Origin: Chthonomonadaceae bacterium
GTDB lineage: Bacteria > Armatimonadota > Chthonomonadetes > Chthonomonadales > Chthonomonadaceae
Direction: 5' to 3'
Length of the DNA: 55,959 nucleotides
Assembly (NCBI GenBank): GCA_025352825.1
Contig: JANXSG010000037.1
Location: forward strand, 1-55,959
Shown here one piece after another: positions 9,117 through 18,814 of the stretch. The notes below the pieces were generated by a model. That model saw only the letters and a program-made list of their open reading frames with translations. It did not search any database and was not told where the DNA came from. The translations under genes and the position numbers were made by a program. Positions within the stretch are counted from its first letter, which is position 1, and every line of letters begins with the position of its first letter.

Positions 9117-10544
9117 ATGCAGATCCCACTTAATTCAGAATCAGGTCCCGTGACACCTACATCCATTTCAACCAACAACAGTAATGCGCAGTTGCTTCTC
9201 TCCATTTTCAAACGCAGAGGGCGAATATGGATGGTGATGATAGCATTAATTTTCACAGTAATTCTGCTGGGGCTTATGATCCTAATGCCATTGAACTATT
9301 TTTCTGAAACTACTATTTCAGTGCAACAGCCAAGTTCATCATCTGCTTCGCCACTCGCACTGCTAACGGGGCAGTCACAGGCTAAAAAATATTTGGGAAT
9401 TTTGAAAAGCAGACGGCTTGCTGAACAGGTAGAGGGATATGTCAATCTGCAGGATCTCTATAGTCTTCCTACAAAGGCAAAAGCTGTCGAAAAATTGATG
9501 AAATGTTTGAAAGTCGAAGAGAGCCTTACGGATGGGCTTGTCAGCATTCAGATCACTCTGCCCGGATCGCCTCGTTTAAGGGCTCACGGAAAGCTTAAGA
9601 GAGAAATCGTGGCGCAAAAGGCAGCAGATGCTGCCAACTATTTTTACTCTGCACTCAAAGATTACTACATAAATACCGATAATGAACGTGATACTGTACT
9701 TTTGCGCGCTGCAGAACGTGAGTCTCGCAAAGCTGCTGGTGCCTTCGATGCTGCAGCAGAAAACCTGAAACAATTTGTTCGAGATTTGCGTAAGTACAGT
9801 CCGCGTTCGGCTCCATCTTCTTCTAGTACCGCTGAGTCTCAATCAGTAGCTGCGAACGAGTTGCTCACTTTATATACCAGTCTCTCTAAAGTGGATGCTG
9901 ACGTGAAGTCTGCTGAGGCTGGTATGGATACACAAGGCCGCCTGACGGGAGAACAGCTAAATAATCTCCAGATTCTTCCGTCGGAAGATCCGCTTTTGAG
10001 TGAATCTAGAAATGACGTTAAGCAGGCTAAAACTCGATTAGATAGCCTGCGGATACAGCTTGCCGATGACAGCCCTCAAGTGCTATTGGCGCGAAAAAGA
10101 TATGAATTAGCTCAAAAAAATCTTGTGACACAGGCGGCAGGAGTTCGCGAGAAGAAGACATCCGACCAGGTGATTACGAACACCTCCCTCGATAGAGTAA
10201 AAGCAAGAAGGGAAGTTATACTTTCCCAAATCCAACAGGCTGAAGGCCGTCTCCCATTGAAACGAATGCTCGCTTCCGATTTTGAACAGCTTAAGAATGA
10301 GCTGGTCATACGCCTCGAAGTGAGGAAAACGACTGAAACTGAATTTGCCAAACTTCGGCTCTCGACAGTATCCGCCCAGAGCAGGCTGTCTGTAGTCGAT
10401 GTAGCAATTCCCGCTGAGGGCGGAAAGCCAGGCATAATGCTTTTAGCGGCTGCAAGCCTCATTGGCGCTCTGACTTGTGTGTTAGCAGCACTCTCCTTAG
10501 AGTACTCCTCTCTGTTGAGAAAGCGAAATGAAGCCACTGCATAG
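9117..10544 (+). CDS. Polysaccharide co-polymerase / chain-length determinant (Wzz-like)
   Basis: This 475-residue inner-membrane protein has an N-terminal membrane helix (about 37-58, rich in I/L/M), a long extracytoplasmic region and a second helix near 438-462 close to the C-terminus. That is the topology of Wzz/PCP proteins, which set polymer length together with Wzy. The central part (about 195-420) is strongly helical, with heptad-like charged stretches as in PCP-2 proteins. No Walker motifs of a fused tyrosine kinase are present and no separate kinase gene follows. It is the first gene of the operon, directly after a strong promoter. The ribosome binding site is weak. The 3' end overlaps the next gene by 17 bases. 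Confidence 0.8.
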   Translation: MQIPLNSESGPVTPTSISTNNSNAQLLLSIFKRRGRIWMVMIALIFTVILLGLMILMPLNYFSETTISVQQPSSSSASPLALLTGQSQAKKYLGILKSRRLAEQVEGYVNLQDLYSLPTKAKAVEKLMKCLKVEESLTDGLVSIQITLPGSPRLRAHGKLKREIVAQKAADAANYFYSALKDYYINTDNERDTVLLRAAERESRKAAGAFDAAAENLKQFVRDLRKYSPRSAPSSSSTAESQSVAANELLTLYTSLSKVDADVKSAEAGMDTQGRLTGEQLNNLQILPSEDPLLSESRNDVKQAKTRLDSLRIQLADDSPQVLLARKRYELAQKNLVTQAAGVREKKTSDQVITNTSLDRVKARREVILSQIQQAEGRLPLKRMLASDFEQLKNELVIRLEVRKTTETEFAKLRLSTVSAQSRLSVVDVAIPAEGGKPGIMLLAAASLIGALTCVLAALSLEYSSLLRKRNEATA

Positions 10545-12108
10545 TGTTGGTGATACAATTGAAAAAGTCTCAGATAATCAGGCATCCTCACATTTTAGAC
10601 TGGTTAAGAACGCTGTCGCCAATCTTGTTCGTGGCGGCGCTGCCGGGCTTGCAGCTATAATTTTACCGCCATTTCTGGTGCATCATCTTCCGCGTGCTTC
10701 CTACAGCGTCTGGGTGTTGATATTACAGCTCAGTGCGTATGTCGGGCTGCTGGATTTTGGGATACAGACTGCAGTCGGGCGTTTTGTAGCACACACCACC
10801 GAGCTAAATCAGCTGGACCAGAGGAATCGAATTGTCAGCAGCGCTGTGGGAATGCTCATTGGTTCTGCAGCTGCCGCTTGTTTTGGTATAATGCTGGCAG
10901 CATGGCAGCTTCCGCATCTATTTCATGATATGCCTGTCGAATTGCAGAATTCGGCTAGAACAGCGCTCCTAATTGTAGGTATATCCACGGCTTTGTCACT
11001 CCCAGCTTCTGCTTTGATGGGAGCCTTTGTGGGATTTGAAAGATATGAGGTTCCAGCAGCTGTCGCTGCATGCAACAAACTTTTTAGTGCCTTTCTGCTC
11101 ATTTTTACAGTAAGATACACATCGTCACTGGTAGCAATGGCTTGGGTTTTTGGGTTTGTTAATTTCGTTACCATGATTCTGCAGATCGGGTTATTCAGGA
11201 TCGCAGTCTCCACTGTCCAATTAGGCATTCGCTGGCTTTCTAAATCGGCGAGTAAAGAGATTATCGACTACTGTGTAAGCCTGACAATATGGTCTGTAAT
11301 TATGCTGCTGATTTCCGGGCTGGATACAGTGATTGTAGGTGTACTGGATTTTAGGCGAGTTGCCCCCTATACACTTGCCGTCAGCCTACTGACATTTGTT
11401 ATGGGAATACAAAATGCTGTATTTAGCGTAATGATCCCTCGAGCAGCCATACTTGGAGCCCGTGGTGATTCTAACTCATTGGGCAGATTACTCTTGAAAT
11501 CGAGCCGTTATGGGATGCTTCTGCTTTTATTGACAGGGTTGCCACTGATAATATTTGGCCGGCAGATTTTGACTATCTGGGTTGGGCAGGTTTTTGCAGG
11601 CGAGACGCTATTAATTCTGCAGGTACTTATAGTAGCGAATATTGTGCGGCTATCGTCGCTGCCATACTCACTGCTGCTAATTGGTACAGGCCAGCAAAAA
11701 CTTGTGACCGTAAGTCCGATAATCGAGGGGATATCAAATCTGGCGGTGAGTATTACTTGTGGATATATTTTTGGAGCGGTAGGTGTCGCCTTTGGAACTC
11801 TGGTGGGAGCCATTTTTGGTGTGTTGGCGAACGTGATTTATAACATACCTCGTACCACTGCAATCCAAATTGCCAGGAAACAGTATTTAAGTGAGGGCCT
11901 GCTTCGTCCGCTGTTGAGTTTGGCACCTATATGGGCCGTTCTACTCCCAATAGCGCTTATCTCGAAGATATCAAATATTGTATTGCTTGAAATTACTCTG
12001 CCTCTGCTTGTTGTAACATCAGCGATGCTATGGCAATATGGTTTAATCGGGAATGAGCGAGCGAGTATCCTTGCTCAACTGCATCGTCATGCTCCTGGCA
12101 TAATCTAA
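10528..12108 (+). CDS. Lipid-linked oligosaccharide flippase (Wzx-like, MATE/PST superfamily)
   Basis: This 526-residue protein has about 12-14 hydrophobic segments. Its N-terminus (LVKNAVANLVRGGAAGLAAI, then PPFLVHHL) and the early LLDFGIQTAVGRFVA block (G-L-x-D-F-G-I) are hallmarks of Wzx/PST flippases. The family moves undecaprenyl-diphosphate-linked repeat units from the cytosolic to the outer face of the inner membrane. It overlaps the Wzz-like gene by 17 bases and sits in the operon with a Wzy-like polymerase, so a Wzx/Wzy-dependent route is inferred. Confidence 0.85.
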   Translation: MKPLHSVGDTIEKVSDNQASSHFRLVKNAVANLVRGGAAGLAAIILPPFLVHHLPRASYSVWVLILQLSAYVGLLDFGIQTAVGRFVAHTTELNQLDQRNRIVSSAVGMLIGSAAAACFGIMLAAWQLPHLFHDMPVELQNSARTALLIVGISTALSLPASALMGAFVGFERYEVPAAVAACNKLFSAFLLIFTVRYTSSLVAMAWVFGFVNFVTMILQIGLFRIAVSTVQLGIRWLSKSASKEIIDYCVSLTIWSVIMLLISGLDTVIVGVLDFRRVAPYTLAVSLLTFVMGIQNAVFSVMIPRAAILGARGDSNSLGRLLLKSSRYGMLLLLLTGLPLIIFGRQILTIWVGQVFAGETLLILQVLIVANIVRLSSLPYSLLLIGTGQQKLVTVSPIIEGISNLAVSITCGYIFGAVGVAFGTLVGAIFGVLANVIYNIPRTTAIQIARKQYLSEGLLRPLLSLAPIWAVLLPIALISKISNIVLLEITLPLLVVTSAMLWQYGLIGNERASILAQLHRHAPGII

Positions 12109-12123
12109 GAGAGAAGTGTATAT

Positions 12124-12717
12124 TTGATCTATCCTGTAGGGTTAAAACAGTTTCTTAGAAAGATGAAACATGCACCTCCCCGAGAACTGAAAAGTTTTGG
12201 AAAGCAATCGTCCATAGTAAGGCCGTACAAAATCTACGGTGCATCTCATATCGAGATAGGTGAGCATACAACCATTCTTACGAATGCAGTTCTGAACGCT
12301 ATCACAGGTTATGAAAACGAGGTATTCGCTCCCTCCATCCGAATAGGAAATAGTATCTACATAGGGCACTATGTATGCATCGCAGGAGTGGGGGAGATCA
12401 CTATAGGGCATGGGTGCGTACTTAGTGACCACGTCTACATTACCGATGTTGCCCACGGTATCGATCCGGAAGCTGGGCTAATTCTCAAGCAGAAACTTAT
12501 CTGTAAGGGAACTGTTTCTATAGGAGAGAATTCATTCATAGGGTACCGTGCATGTATACTGCCAGGAGTCACTTTGGGTAAACACTGTGTGGTAGGGGCG
12601 AATTCTGTTGTCACGCACTCTTTTTCGGAATATACCATGGTCGCAGGAGCACCGGCAGTGATCATTAAAACTTACTCTCATGAGAAGCATGCGTGGATAC
12701 CTACAAAGCCAGAATGA
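12124..12717 (+). CDS. Hexapeptide-repeat acyltransferase (LbetaH), probably sugar O- or N-acetyltransferase
   Basis: The 197-residue product contains imperfect hexapeptide repeats ([LIV]-G-x-x-x-x) such as IGEHTTI, IGNSIYIGHYVCI, IGENSFIGYRACILPGVTLG and VVGANSVVT (about residues 45-180), the fold of WcaF/CysE-type acetyl-CoA-dependent transferases. A His-containing stretch (ISDVAHG-like, here VYITDVAHG) is the usual active-site loop. The start is a TTG at 12124 preceded by GAGAGAAG; an ATG 13 codons later is an alternative. It is followed by a second member of the same family with a short overlap, so the repeat unit may carry two acyl groups. Confidence 0.85.
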   Translation: MIYPVGLKQFLRKMKHAPPRELKSFGKQSSIVRPYKIYGASHIEIGEHTTILTNAVLNAITGYENEVFAPSIRIGNSIYIGHYVCIAGVGEITIGHGCVLSDHVYITDVAHGIDPEAGLILKQKLICKGTVSIGENSFIGYRACILPGVTLGKHCVVGANSVVTHSFSEYTMVAGAPAVIIKTYSHEKHAWIPTKPE

Positions 12718-12727
12718 ACTATTGGCC

Positions 12728-13327
12728 ATGATTATTTCGATCTTAAACCGGCTTTCGAATCTATACTATCGCTGGAAGACGGCGATGTACTATCGGCCGC
12801 AGTTCGCAGCTATCGGCGCCAGATCGAGTATTCGTAAACCCATCTTGATCACGAATCCTCGATACATCAGTATTGGAAAAAATTCTGGAATAAGAGATGG
12901 TGCTCGGCTGGAAGTCGTTTTATCCAATCCGAAAAGAGTACCTGCACTGAGTATAGGTGACGATACGAATATCGAGCAGAATGTCCATATCGTATGCCAC
13001 AATCGTGTTACGATAGGTTCCCATGTATCTGTCACGGGGGGATGCTCAATAGTTGATGTTTCGCACCCATATATCGATATTCACGATCAAGCAAAAATTG
13101 GTGATCGAATTCTGGATGAAGACTCATTCGTGGAGATAGGGGACGGAAGTTTCATAGGGATGGGCACTGTGATTCTTCCCAACGTTCGAATAGGAAAATA
13201 TGTGATAGTAGGCGCTAATTCTGTAGTCACCAAAAGTATTCCCGACTACTGTGTAACGGCTGGCGTGCCGGCAAGGGTGCTGAAACGCTATCGCCATGAG
13301 GAGAACAGATGGATTCTGGAACCCTAG
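12728..13327 (+). CDS. Hexapeptide-repeat acyltransferase, second copy
   Basis: About 199 residues from the ATG at 12728. The frame is open to 12680, but the peptide from 12728 (MIISILNRLSNLYYRWK) matches the usual start of WcaF/NeuD-neighbour acetyltransferases, whereas the upstream part overlaps the previous gene. Hexapeptide repeats include IGKNSGIRDGARL, IGDDTNIEQNVHI, IGSHVSVTGGCSI and IGKYVIVGANSVVT. The His loop reads SIVDVSHPY. It probably acetylates a sugar nucleotide or a lipid-linked sugar in the cytosol. It resembles the preceding gene in fold but is clearly diverged from it. Confidence 0.8.
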   Translation: MIISILNRLSNLYYRWKTAMYYRPQFAAIGARSSIRKPILITNPRYISIGKNSGIRDGARLEVVLSNPKRVPALSIGDDTNIEQNVHIVCHNRVTIGSHVSVTGGCSIVDVSHPYIDIHDQAKIGDRILDEDSFVEIGDGSFIGMGTVILPNVRIGKYVIVGANSVVTKSIPDYCVTAGVPARVLKRYRHEENRWILEP

Positions 13328-14271
13328 CAGTTGAGGAAAGGACTGGGAATAGAGATGGCTGGATTACACTCACAGCCTGCCCAATCTGTGGTAGTGAATC
13401 ACTGAATAATAGCTACCTTGCTGCGGACAGCCACTACGGCATCAAAGGACTTTTTCAGGAAGTTCAATGTGGAAAGTGCTCCACAGTTTTTCTGAACCCA
13501 ATGCCCACACACGAAACGCTCAGCCAGCTCTACCCAGAGACCTACTACTCCTATCAGGATTTCCTGCAGCAGCAAAGCCCAATTAAAAAGTTTGTAAAAA
13601 CGGCGTTGTTGATGAATGCACATACCAAGGATCCTCACTTCGAAAAGCCGGGACGAGTTGTAGATATTGGATGTGGCAGCGGGCATTTTCTGTATGAACT
13701 CAAGCTCAAAGGGTGGGATACCTACGGCGTTGAAATAAGTGATGCCGCCGCCGATGTAGGTCGTAATGCTGGCCATCTGGATATATTTTCTGGAACGCTG
13801 GAGGATGCTGCTTTTCCGGATGACCACTTCGACTATGTGCGCTCAAACCACTCCTTCGAACATCTTACTAATCCGATTGAAACCCTTAAAGAGATGCGGC
13901 GTATTTTGAAGCCTGATGGAAAGCTGTTCATTGGGATACCCAATTTCGACAGCTGGAACCGAAAGCATTTCAAAGAAAACTGGTGGTATCTTGGCGCTCC
14001 TGTGCATCCCTTCAGCTACTCGGCAGATAGCTTCTGTCGGATTATGCAATCGCAGGGCTTTGTTGTCGAGGCGCTCCAATATAATTCGGTCTATTCGGGA
14101 GGGCTGGGAAGCTGGCAAATGAAGAAGAACAGGGGGACAAACCGGCTTTCTACTGAGGGAAGCTTGTATCATAATACGTTACTCGCGGTGCTCTTTCAAC
14201 GCTATGCCAAACTACTCGACCTTTTCAAAATGGGTGATGCGATTGAGGTGATATGCCACAAAACGAAATGA
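13309..14271 (+). CDS. SAM-dependent class I methyltransferase with N-terminal zinc-ribbon-like segment
   Basis: This 320-residue protein starts with a four-cysteine knuckle (C24-x2-C27 and C54-x2-C57). SAM motif I follows (VVDIGCGSGHF, about 117-127), with a post-I acidic residue in YGVEIS and a later block SFEHLTNPIETLKEMRRIL typical of Methyltransf_11/23. Such proteins in polysaccharide loci methylate sugars or participate in deoxysugar synthesis (C-methyltransferase-like architecture), but the substrate is not evident. It overlaps both neighbours by 18-19 bases, which suggests translational coupling. Confidence 0.8.
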   Translation: MDSGTLAVEERTGNRDGWITLTACPICGSESLNNSYLAADSHYGIKGLFQEVQCGKCSTVFLNPMPTHETLSQLYPETYYSYQDFLQQQSPIKKFVKTALLMNAHTKDPHFEKPGRVVDIGCGSGHFLYELKLKGWDTYGVEISDAAADVGRNAGHLDIFSGTLEDAAFPDDHFDYVRSNHSFEHLTNPIETLKEMRRILKPDGKLFIGIPNFDSWNRKHFKENWWYLGAPVHPFSYSADSFCRIMQSQGFVVEALQYNSVYSGGLGSWQMKKNRGTNRLSTEGSLYHNTLLAVLFQRYAKLLDLFKMGDAIEVICHKTK

Positions 14272-15395
14272 AAATACTGATAACCGGTGGAGCAGGTTTT
14301 ATTGGAACCCATCTGACTCGCCGACTGCTCCGTGAAGGATGCAGTGTGCGGATTCTCGATAGTTTTAGCCCTCAGATCCATGGCAATTCACAGACTCTCC
14401 CCTCAGATATTGCGCCTCATGTAGAGCTTGTGGCAGGGGATGTCAGAGATAGAGACGCAATTAGATCCGCATTGGAGGGGGCTGAAGTAGTTGTGCATCT
14501 GGCTGCAGAGACAGGCACCGGACAGTCGATGTATGAGGTTGTTCAGTATGAACAAGTAAACCTCCTCGGGACGGCACATCTGATGGACTATGTTGTTAAT
14601 AATAAATCAAGCAGAGTTCAAAAGCTGGTGACGGCTTCTTCTAGAGCTATCTACGGCGAAGGTAAATATCACTGCCCAGCTCATGGTACAGTCTATCCAG
14701 GAATGCGATCCGCATCGGATATGGTGTCGGGTCAATTCGAACCAATCTGCCCGAATTGCAGCGCACCTTGTGAGATGCTGGCTACCGACGAACTTTCACG
14801 TCTCTCTCCCACCTCCTTCTATGGGATTACTAAACAAGTTCAAGAGCAGATGACCCTTATTTTTGGGCAGGCGCTCAATCTATCGGCGTTTGCGCTTCGT
14901 TACCAAAATGTCTACGGGCCAGGCCAATCTCTAAAAAATCCGTACACTGGAATACTGGCGATCTTTTCCAACCTGGCTCGAGTAAATCAGTCTATCAATA
15001 TATTTGAAGATGGGAAAGAGAGCCGAGATTTTGTCTATATCGATGATGTGGTGGAATCGTCCTGGCGATGTATACGGACTGATACTCAGGGTGTCGAAGC
15101 GATTAATGTGGGCAGCGGAGAGCGTACCACAGTGCTGCAGGTGGTCCATGAGATAATCCAATATTTCGAAAGTCATTCCGAAATCTCTGTGTCAGGAGCA
15201 TTCCGCATTGGAGATATCCGCCATAATGTCGCCGATCTCACTAAAGCAAGGCAGCTGCTGGACTTCACGCCAAAGTGGAAATTTACTGATGGGATTAGTC
15301 GATTCCTCAACTGGGCATCCCAACAGGAATCTAACGCCTCCACGTATGAAAAATCGTTGTCGGACATGCGTGAGCGTGGGTTAATGCGAGGTTAG
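14253..15395 (+). CDS. NAD-dependent nucleotide-sugar epimerase/dehydratase (extended SDR) with a Cys-rich insert
   Basis: This 380-residue enzyme has the Rossmann motif TGGAGFIG (11-18), a Ser/Tyr/Lys centre (TASSR near 128-131; YGITK with Tyr190 and Lys194) and the late SDR block SRDFVYIDDVV. Between the Ser and the Tyr lies an unusual insert, about 139-175, holding C141, H144, C166, C169 and C173 (CPAH ... CPNCSAPC), probably a zinc site. I recall similar inserts in dTDP-L-rhamnose 4-epimerase-like proteins, so a dTDP-6-deoxyhexose substrate is possible but unproven. Confidence 0.8.
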   Translation: MPQNEMKILITGGAGFIGTHLTRRLLREGCSVRILDSFSPQIHGNSQTLPSDIAPHVELVAGDVRDRDAIRSALEGAEVVVHLAAETGTGQSMYEVVQYEQVNLLGTAHLMDYVVNNKSSRVQKLVTASSRAIYGEGKYHCPAHGTVYPGMRSASDMVSGQFEPICPNCSAPCEMLATDELSRLSPTSFYGITKQVQEQMTLIFGQALNLSAFALRYQNVYGPGQSLKNPYTGILAIFSNLARVNQSINIFEDGKESRDFVYIDDVVESSWRCIRTDTQGVEAINVGSGERTTVLQVVHEIIQYFESHSEISVSGAFRIGDIRHNVADLTKARQLLDFTPKWKFTDGISRFLNWASQQESNASTYEKSLSDMRERGLMRG

Positions 15396-15403
15396 GCAAA
15401 GGG

Positions 15404-16375
15404 TTGATAGATATATTAATGCAAACTGCTGCAGCTGAGAAAACCGAATATCATTGCGATACATGTCATGCCAAGGTTGGTATTGTACTTGTGAATTACA
15501 ATGGCCTTAAGTTTATGCCTGCCTGCCTTGAAACACTGAAAAAAGTCGATTATGCTGAGTTCGAAATAATCATAGTAGATAATGCTTCCTCTGATGGATC
15601 GGCCGAATGGACGGAACAAAATTACCGCGAACTGAACCTGATTCGACTGGAACAGAATACTGGTGTGGTGGGAGGTAACAATGCAGGCATGCAGTGGTGT
15701 ATAGCGAATGGCTGTGACTATGTGCTGTTACTGAACAACGATACGGAGGTAGAACCGGATTTCCTCAGTAAGCTGATGTGTCATGCAGACCAAAACACAC
15801 TGCTGGTTCCAAAAATATACTTTTACGATAATCGGGAGGTTCTGAATAGCCATTTTGGACACTTTGATTTTTGGAATGGAAGAAATGTCGAATGGTTTTA
15901 TGATCAGCCAGATACCGAGAAAAGTTCGCAGCTATGCGTTGGCACAATGTCGAACACCTGTGCTATGCTGATACCGAGGGCAGTGCTTGATAAGATCGGC
16001 ATGATGGATGAAAACTATTTCATGTATTTCGATGATAATGATTTTATTCATAGAGCTGTATTTGCTGGCGCAAGTCTCAAGTTTGTTCCGGATTCCATGA
16101 TCTACCATAAAGAAAGCAGCTCTAGCGGAGGGCAGAGTCTATCGCCATTTACACTCTACTATCTCACCCGCAACCGCTTATACTTCATGTCAAAATTTCA
16201 GAAAAACCCTGTGGCTCTCGCTTATTTTTATAGCCGCTTCTTTATGGGCAGATCGGTTGCTCTGGCAAAATTTTTGGTGCAGGGCGATCGCAAGCTATTC
16301 AAAGCATCCTGCAGTGCGATTGTTGATTTTATGGCGAGGCGTACAGGCGCCGCCCCCTCCGGAAGATACAGTTAA
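15404..16375 (+). CDS. Family 2 glycosyltransferase (rhamnosyltransferase-like)
   Basis: This GT-A enzyme of 323 residues has VGIVLVNYNGLKF at about 25-37, the nucleotide-binding VDNASSDGS, the metal motif in LLLNNDTEVEPDF, and the later MMDENYFMYFDDNDF block typical of rhamnosyltransferase-like GT2 proteins. It has no clear membrane helix, so it probably acts on the cytosolic face. The annotated start is TTG at 15404; an in-frame ATG at 15419 is equally possible. Its stop shares one base with the next start. Confidence 0.85.
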   Translation: MIDILMQTAAAEKTEYHCDTCHAKVGIVLVNYNGLKFMPACLETLKKVDYAEFEIIIVDNASSDGSAEWTEQNYRELNLIRLEQNTGVVGGNNAGMQWCIANGCDYVLLLNNDTEVEPDFLSKLMCHADQNTLLVPKIYFYDNREVLNSHFGHFDFWNGRNVEWFYDQPDTEKSSQLCVGTMSNTCAMLIPRAVLDKIGMMDENYFMYFDDNDFIHRAVFAGASLKFVPDSMIYHKESSSSGGQSLSPFTLYYLTRNRLYFMSKFQKNPVALAYFYSRFFMGRSVALAKFLVQGDRKLFKASCSAIVDFMARRTGAAPSGRYS

Positions 16376-17505
16376 TGCAAGGGGATAGTTCGAAACGTTT
16401 GAAAATTCTTCTGATAGGATTCTGCCCGCCAGAGGGTGTGATCGCAGATTTGATGATTGAGCTTGCAGGAGCATTGAACAAACGGGTGACTCTGGATCTT
16501 CTAGTGCCGAGAAATCTTCCTGTTCCAGAGGGCAGTTTTCGGAAGAACTATACTTTAAACTATTCGAAATCAAAACCGCTGTCTGTGTTCACACCAGAGT
16601 CAGCCAGAATAATGCGCGAAATCCGAAAAAATGACTATGATGTCGCCCTGTTCTATACGCAGCACATTCTGAATGCACCCATTTCGATCATTTTAAAAAA
16701 ACCGCTGCAAGTAATGTGGTGGCACGAACCAGTGCGATCATCGCGACAGGCAATATTAAATAATATCGTTTACTATGGCAGTGATATGGTTCTCACACGC
16801 CGTTCGAAAATGATTATCATAGGCTGTGAAAAAATGATCTCTACTATCCCGGTACATCTGCGAGGTAAACTAAAAGCAGTTCCGCTTCCATTCATCGATG
16901 CCTTTGCTTCTGAAGGTGATATTTTGCCATTGGAGCATTCGCCAGCAGATATCGTTTTTTTTGGAAGTATTTTTGCCTATAAAGGTTTGGATGTGCTGGC
17001 GGAAGCACTGGAAATTCTCCGAAAGCGAGACTCGAGTACATTAAAACTCCTTGTCGTAGGTAAAGGTGATCTTGCATCGATTTGTCCGCGACTGCTGGCG
17101 CTCTCGTATGTTTATCCTGATCAGATCGAGTTTCGTAATCGCTACGAATCTCACAAGGCAGTCTCTTCTGCAATAGCTGCTTGTAAACTACTGGTGCTTC
17201 CCTATCTTTCAGGAACTGCTTCTGCCACGGTGCAGACGGCTTATCGCCAGAGTAAGCCGGTAATAGCTTCGGATGTGGGATGTTTTTCGGAGTATGTGAT
17301 CCATGGAGAGACAGGAATATTAATTCCTGCAGGAGATGCTAACGCACTTGCAGATGCGATAGATAAGATGTGCACTAATGAAAAAGAAGCTGAACGAATG
17401 GGAAATAATGGTTACCGACTTCTTCAAGAAAAGTACACCCTGGATACTGTTTCAGATAAAATGATAGGTCTTTTTACGGAAATGTGCACAAATGGCGTTG
17501 GATGA
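16375..17505 (+). CDS. Family 4 glycosyltransferase (GT-B)
   Basis: The 376-residue protein has an N-terminal donor-independent domain and a C-terminal Glycos_transf_1 domain. Signatures are IVFFGSIFAYKGLDVLAEAL (start of the domain) and the nucleotide-sugar site SDVGCFSEYVIHGETGIL with the E-x7-E pattern, then DANALADAI. An internal WWHEP block is a likely acceptor-domain feature. The family transfers sugars with retention. Start and previous stop overlap (TAATG), so the pair is translationally coupled. Confidence 0.85.
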   Translation: MQGDSSKRLKILLIGFCPPEGVIADLMIELAGALNKRVTLDLLVPRNLPVPEGSFRKNYTLNYSKSKPLSVFTPESARIMREIRKNDYDVALFYTQHILNAPISIILKKPLQVMWWHEPVRSSRQAILNNIVYYGSDMVLTRRSKMIIIGCEKMISTIPVHLRGKLKAVPLPFIDAFASEGDILPLEHSPADIVFFGSIFAYKGLDVLAEALEILRKRDSSTLKLLVVGKGDLASICPRLLALSYVYPDQIEFRNRYESHKAVSSAIAACKLLVLPYLSGTASATVQTAYRQSKPVIASDVGCFSEYVIHGETGILIPAGDANALADAIDKMCTNEKEAERMGNNGYRLLQEKYTLDTVSDKMIGLFTEMCTNGVG

Positions 17506-18751
17506 TACTATTAATAGTAATACTGATAACGTCATCAGAAGAACTGTTTCACCTGAGTTCGGAATATGCTGTGTACTTGGCCTATTTTTTATGCCAATGA
17601 AGGCATTCCATCTCACTATAGGTAACTTTAGTATCTATCTGCCGTATTTCGCCATCTTAATCAGTCTGTTTTTCTCTGGTAGAAAACTTTTTGAAATCTA
17701 TGCTGAACATTTTGCGTTTCCGACGGTAGTGCTATTCGGATTTTCTGTATTTTATTTCTTCAAAACAGGGTTTCAGTTAAATGTCTTCATAACTTTTTTT
17801 AAGCTCATAACGACCTTAATGATGGCCACGGCATACCTTCATATTCTGCAAGAGGATGAAAACCGAGCCATTCGCATGGTGATGTTGGGCATATATGCTT
17901 CACTAATTTTCATGGTTTACCAGGTCATATCGGTGCTTTTTTTTAATATTTCTCTTCCTTTTACAACCACAGCGATCTTAGAAATTGGAAGGGGAATAAG
18001 TCTCCGAAATGGGATTTTGCGGGTCACAGGTTTTACAGAGGAGCCTAGTTTCATCGCTGTTATGCTTATAAGCACTCTTTTTCTTATTTACTCCTATGAA
18101 CGCCGATCGGGAGTAGATATGAAAAGAGCTAAAATATTTATGATGATAGGGCTAGTGTTGTGCACTTCGAACAATCTTTTCGCTACTATCCCGCTGCTCC
18201 TGTTATTTGGGCTATTCTATCGCTGGAAAATTCCGTGGATGTTTTTTCTGGTTTTCTATGCGGCCAATCTGATCATTTTTTCATATTTAATGAATCTCGA
18301 TGCCTCGTTCTTTGCCCGCTTTTCCAGTTACAATATTTTTATCACATTACCTCTTGAACAGAAGATTTTTGGGATCGGTTTGAATCAAGCAGCAGCGGAG
18401 TTAGGACTCGTCAGATTTGTGAATGAAAATGGATTGGAAGGCGATCTATACGATCCGCTGTCCTCGTTATGGGGCGGACTACTGGTGGAGGGCGGCATTC
18501 TGTTTACGGCCTGTTTCTGCCTCTATGTGACAAGACTTACGACGTACGCCAAAGATGGGACTGCATATGCTCTCATGGCCTCTCTGCTGATGTTGGCCAA
18601 CTACTATAGCCCCTGGTGGCCAGTGCTTTCTCTGACCATAGCATACGTTCTTCATTCACGGCATCCCTTTTCTGCTCGAGTAGAAAAGCATTCTTTTACA
18701 AGTAAATTCGATAAGCAGATTGGTGGAGAACCGGTCTTTGAAGGAAGTTAA
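17492..18751 (+). CDS. Polysaccharide polymerase-like integral membrane protein (Wzy / O-antigen ligase superfamily)
   Basis: This 419-residue protein has about 10-11 hydrophobic segments and a larger polar loop in the second half (about residues 290-325, containing LPLEQKIFGIGLNQAAAELG). The block FTEEPSFIAVML near 178-189 resembles the R/E-containing periplasmic loop of Wzy-type polymerases. Sequence conservation in this family is low, so the call rests on topology and on its place between glycosyltransferases in an operon with Wzx and Wzz. It would join repeat units at the periplasmic face. Confidence 0.75.
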   Translation: MALDDTINSNTDNVIRRTVSPEFGICCVLGLFFMPMKAFHLTIGNFSIYLPYFAILISLFFSGRKLFEIYAEHFAFPTVVLFGFSVFYFFKTGFQLNVFITFFKLITTLMMATAYLHILQEDENRAIRMVMLGIYASLIFMVYQVISVLFFNISLPFTTTAILEIGRGISLRNGILRVTGFTEEPSFIAVMLISTLFLIYSYERRSGVDMKRAKIFMMIGLVLCTSNNLFATIPLLLLFGLFYRWKIPWMFFLVFYAANLIIFSYLMNLDASFFARFSSYNIFITLPLEQKIFGIGLNQAAAELGLVRFVNENGLEGDLYDPLSSLWGGLLVEGGILFTACFCLYVTRLTTYAKDGTAYALMASLLMLANYYSPWWPVLSLTIAYVLHSRHPFSARVEKHSFTSKFDKQIGGEPVFEGS

Positions 18752-18814
18752 CTCAGAATGTTCTTTAATATATTTCGCAAGAGAAGATCGCTGAATGGCT
18801 AAGGAGTATCCCAG

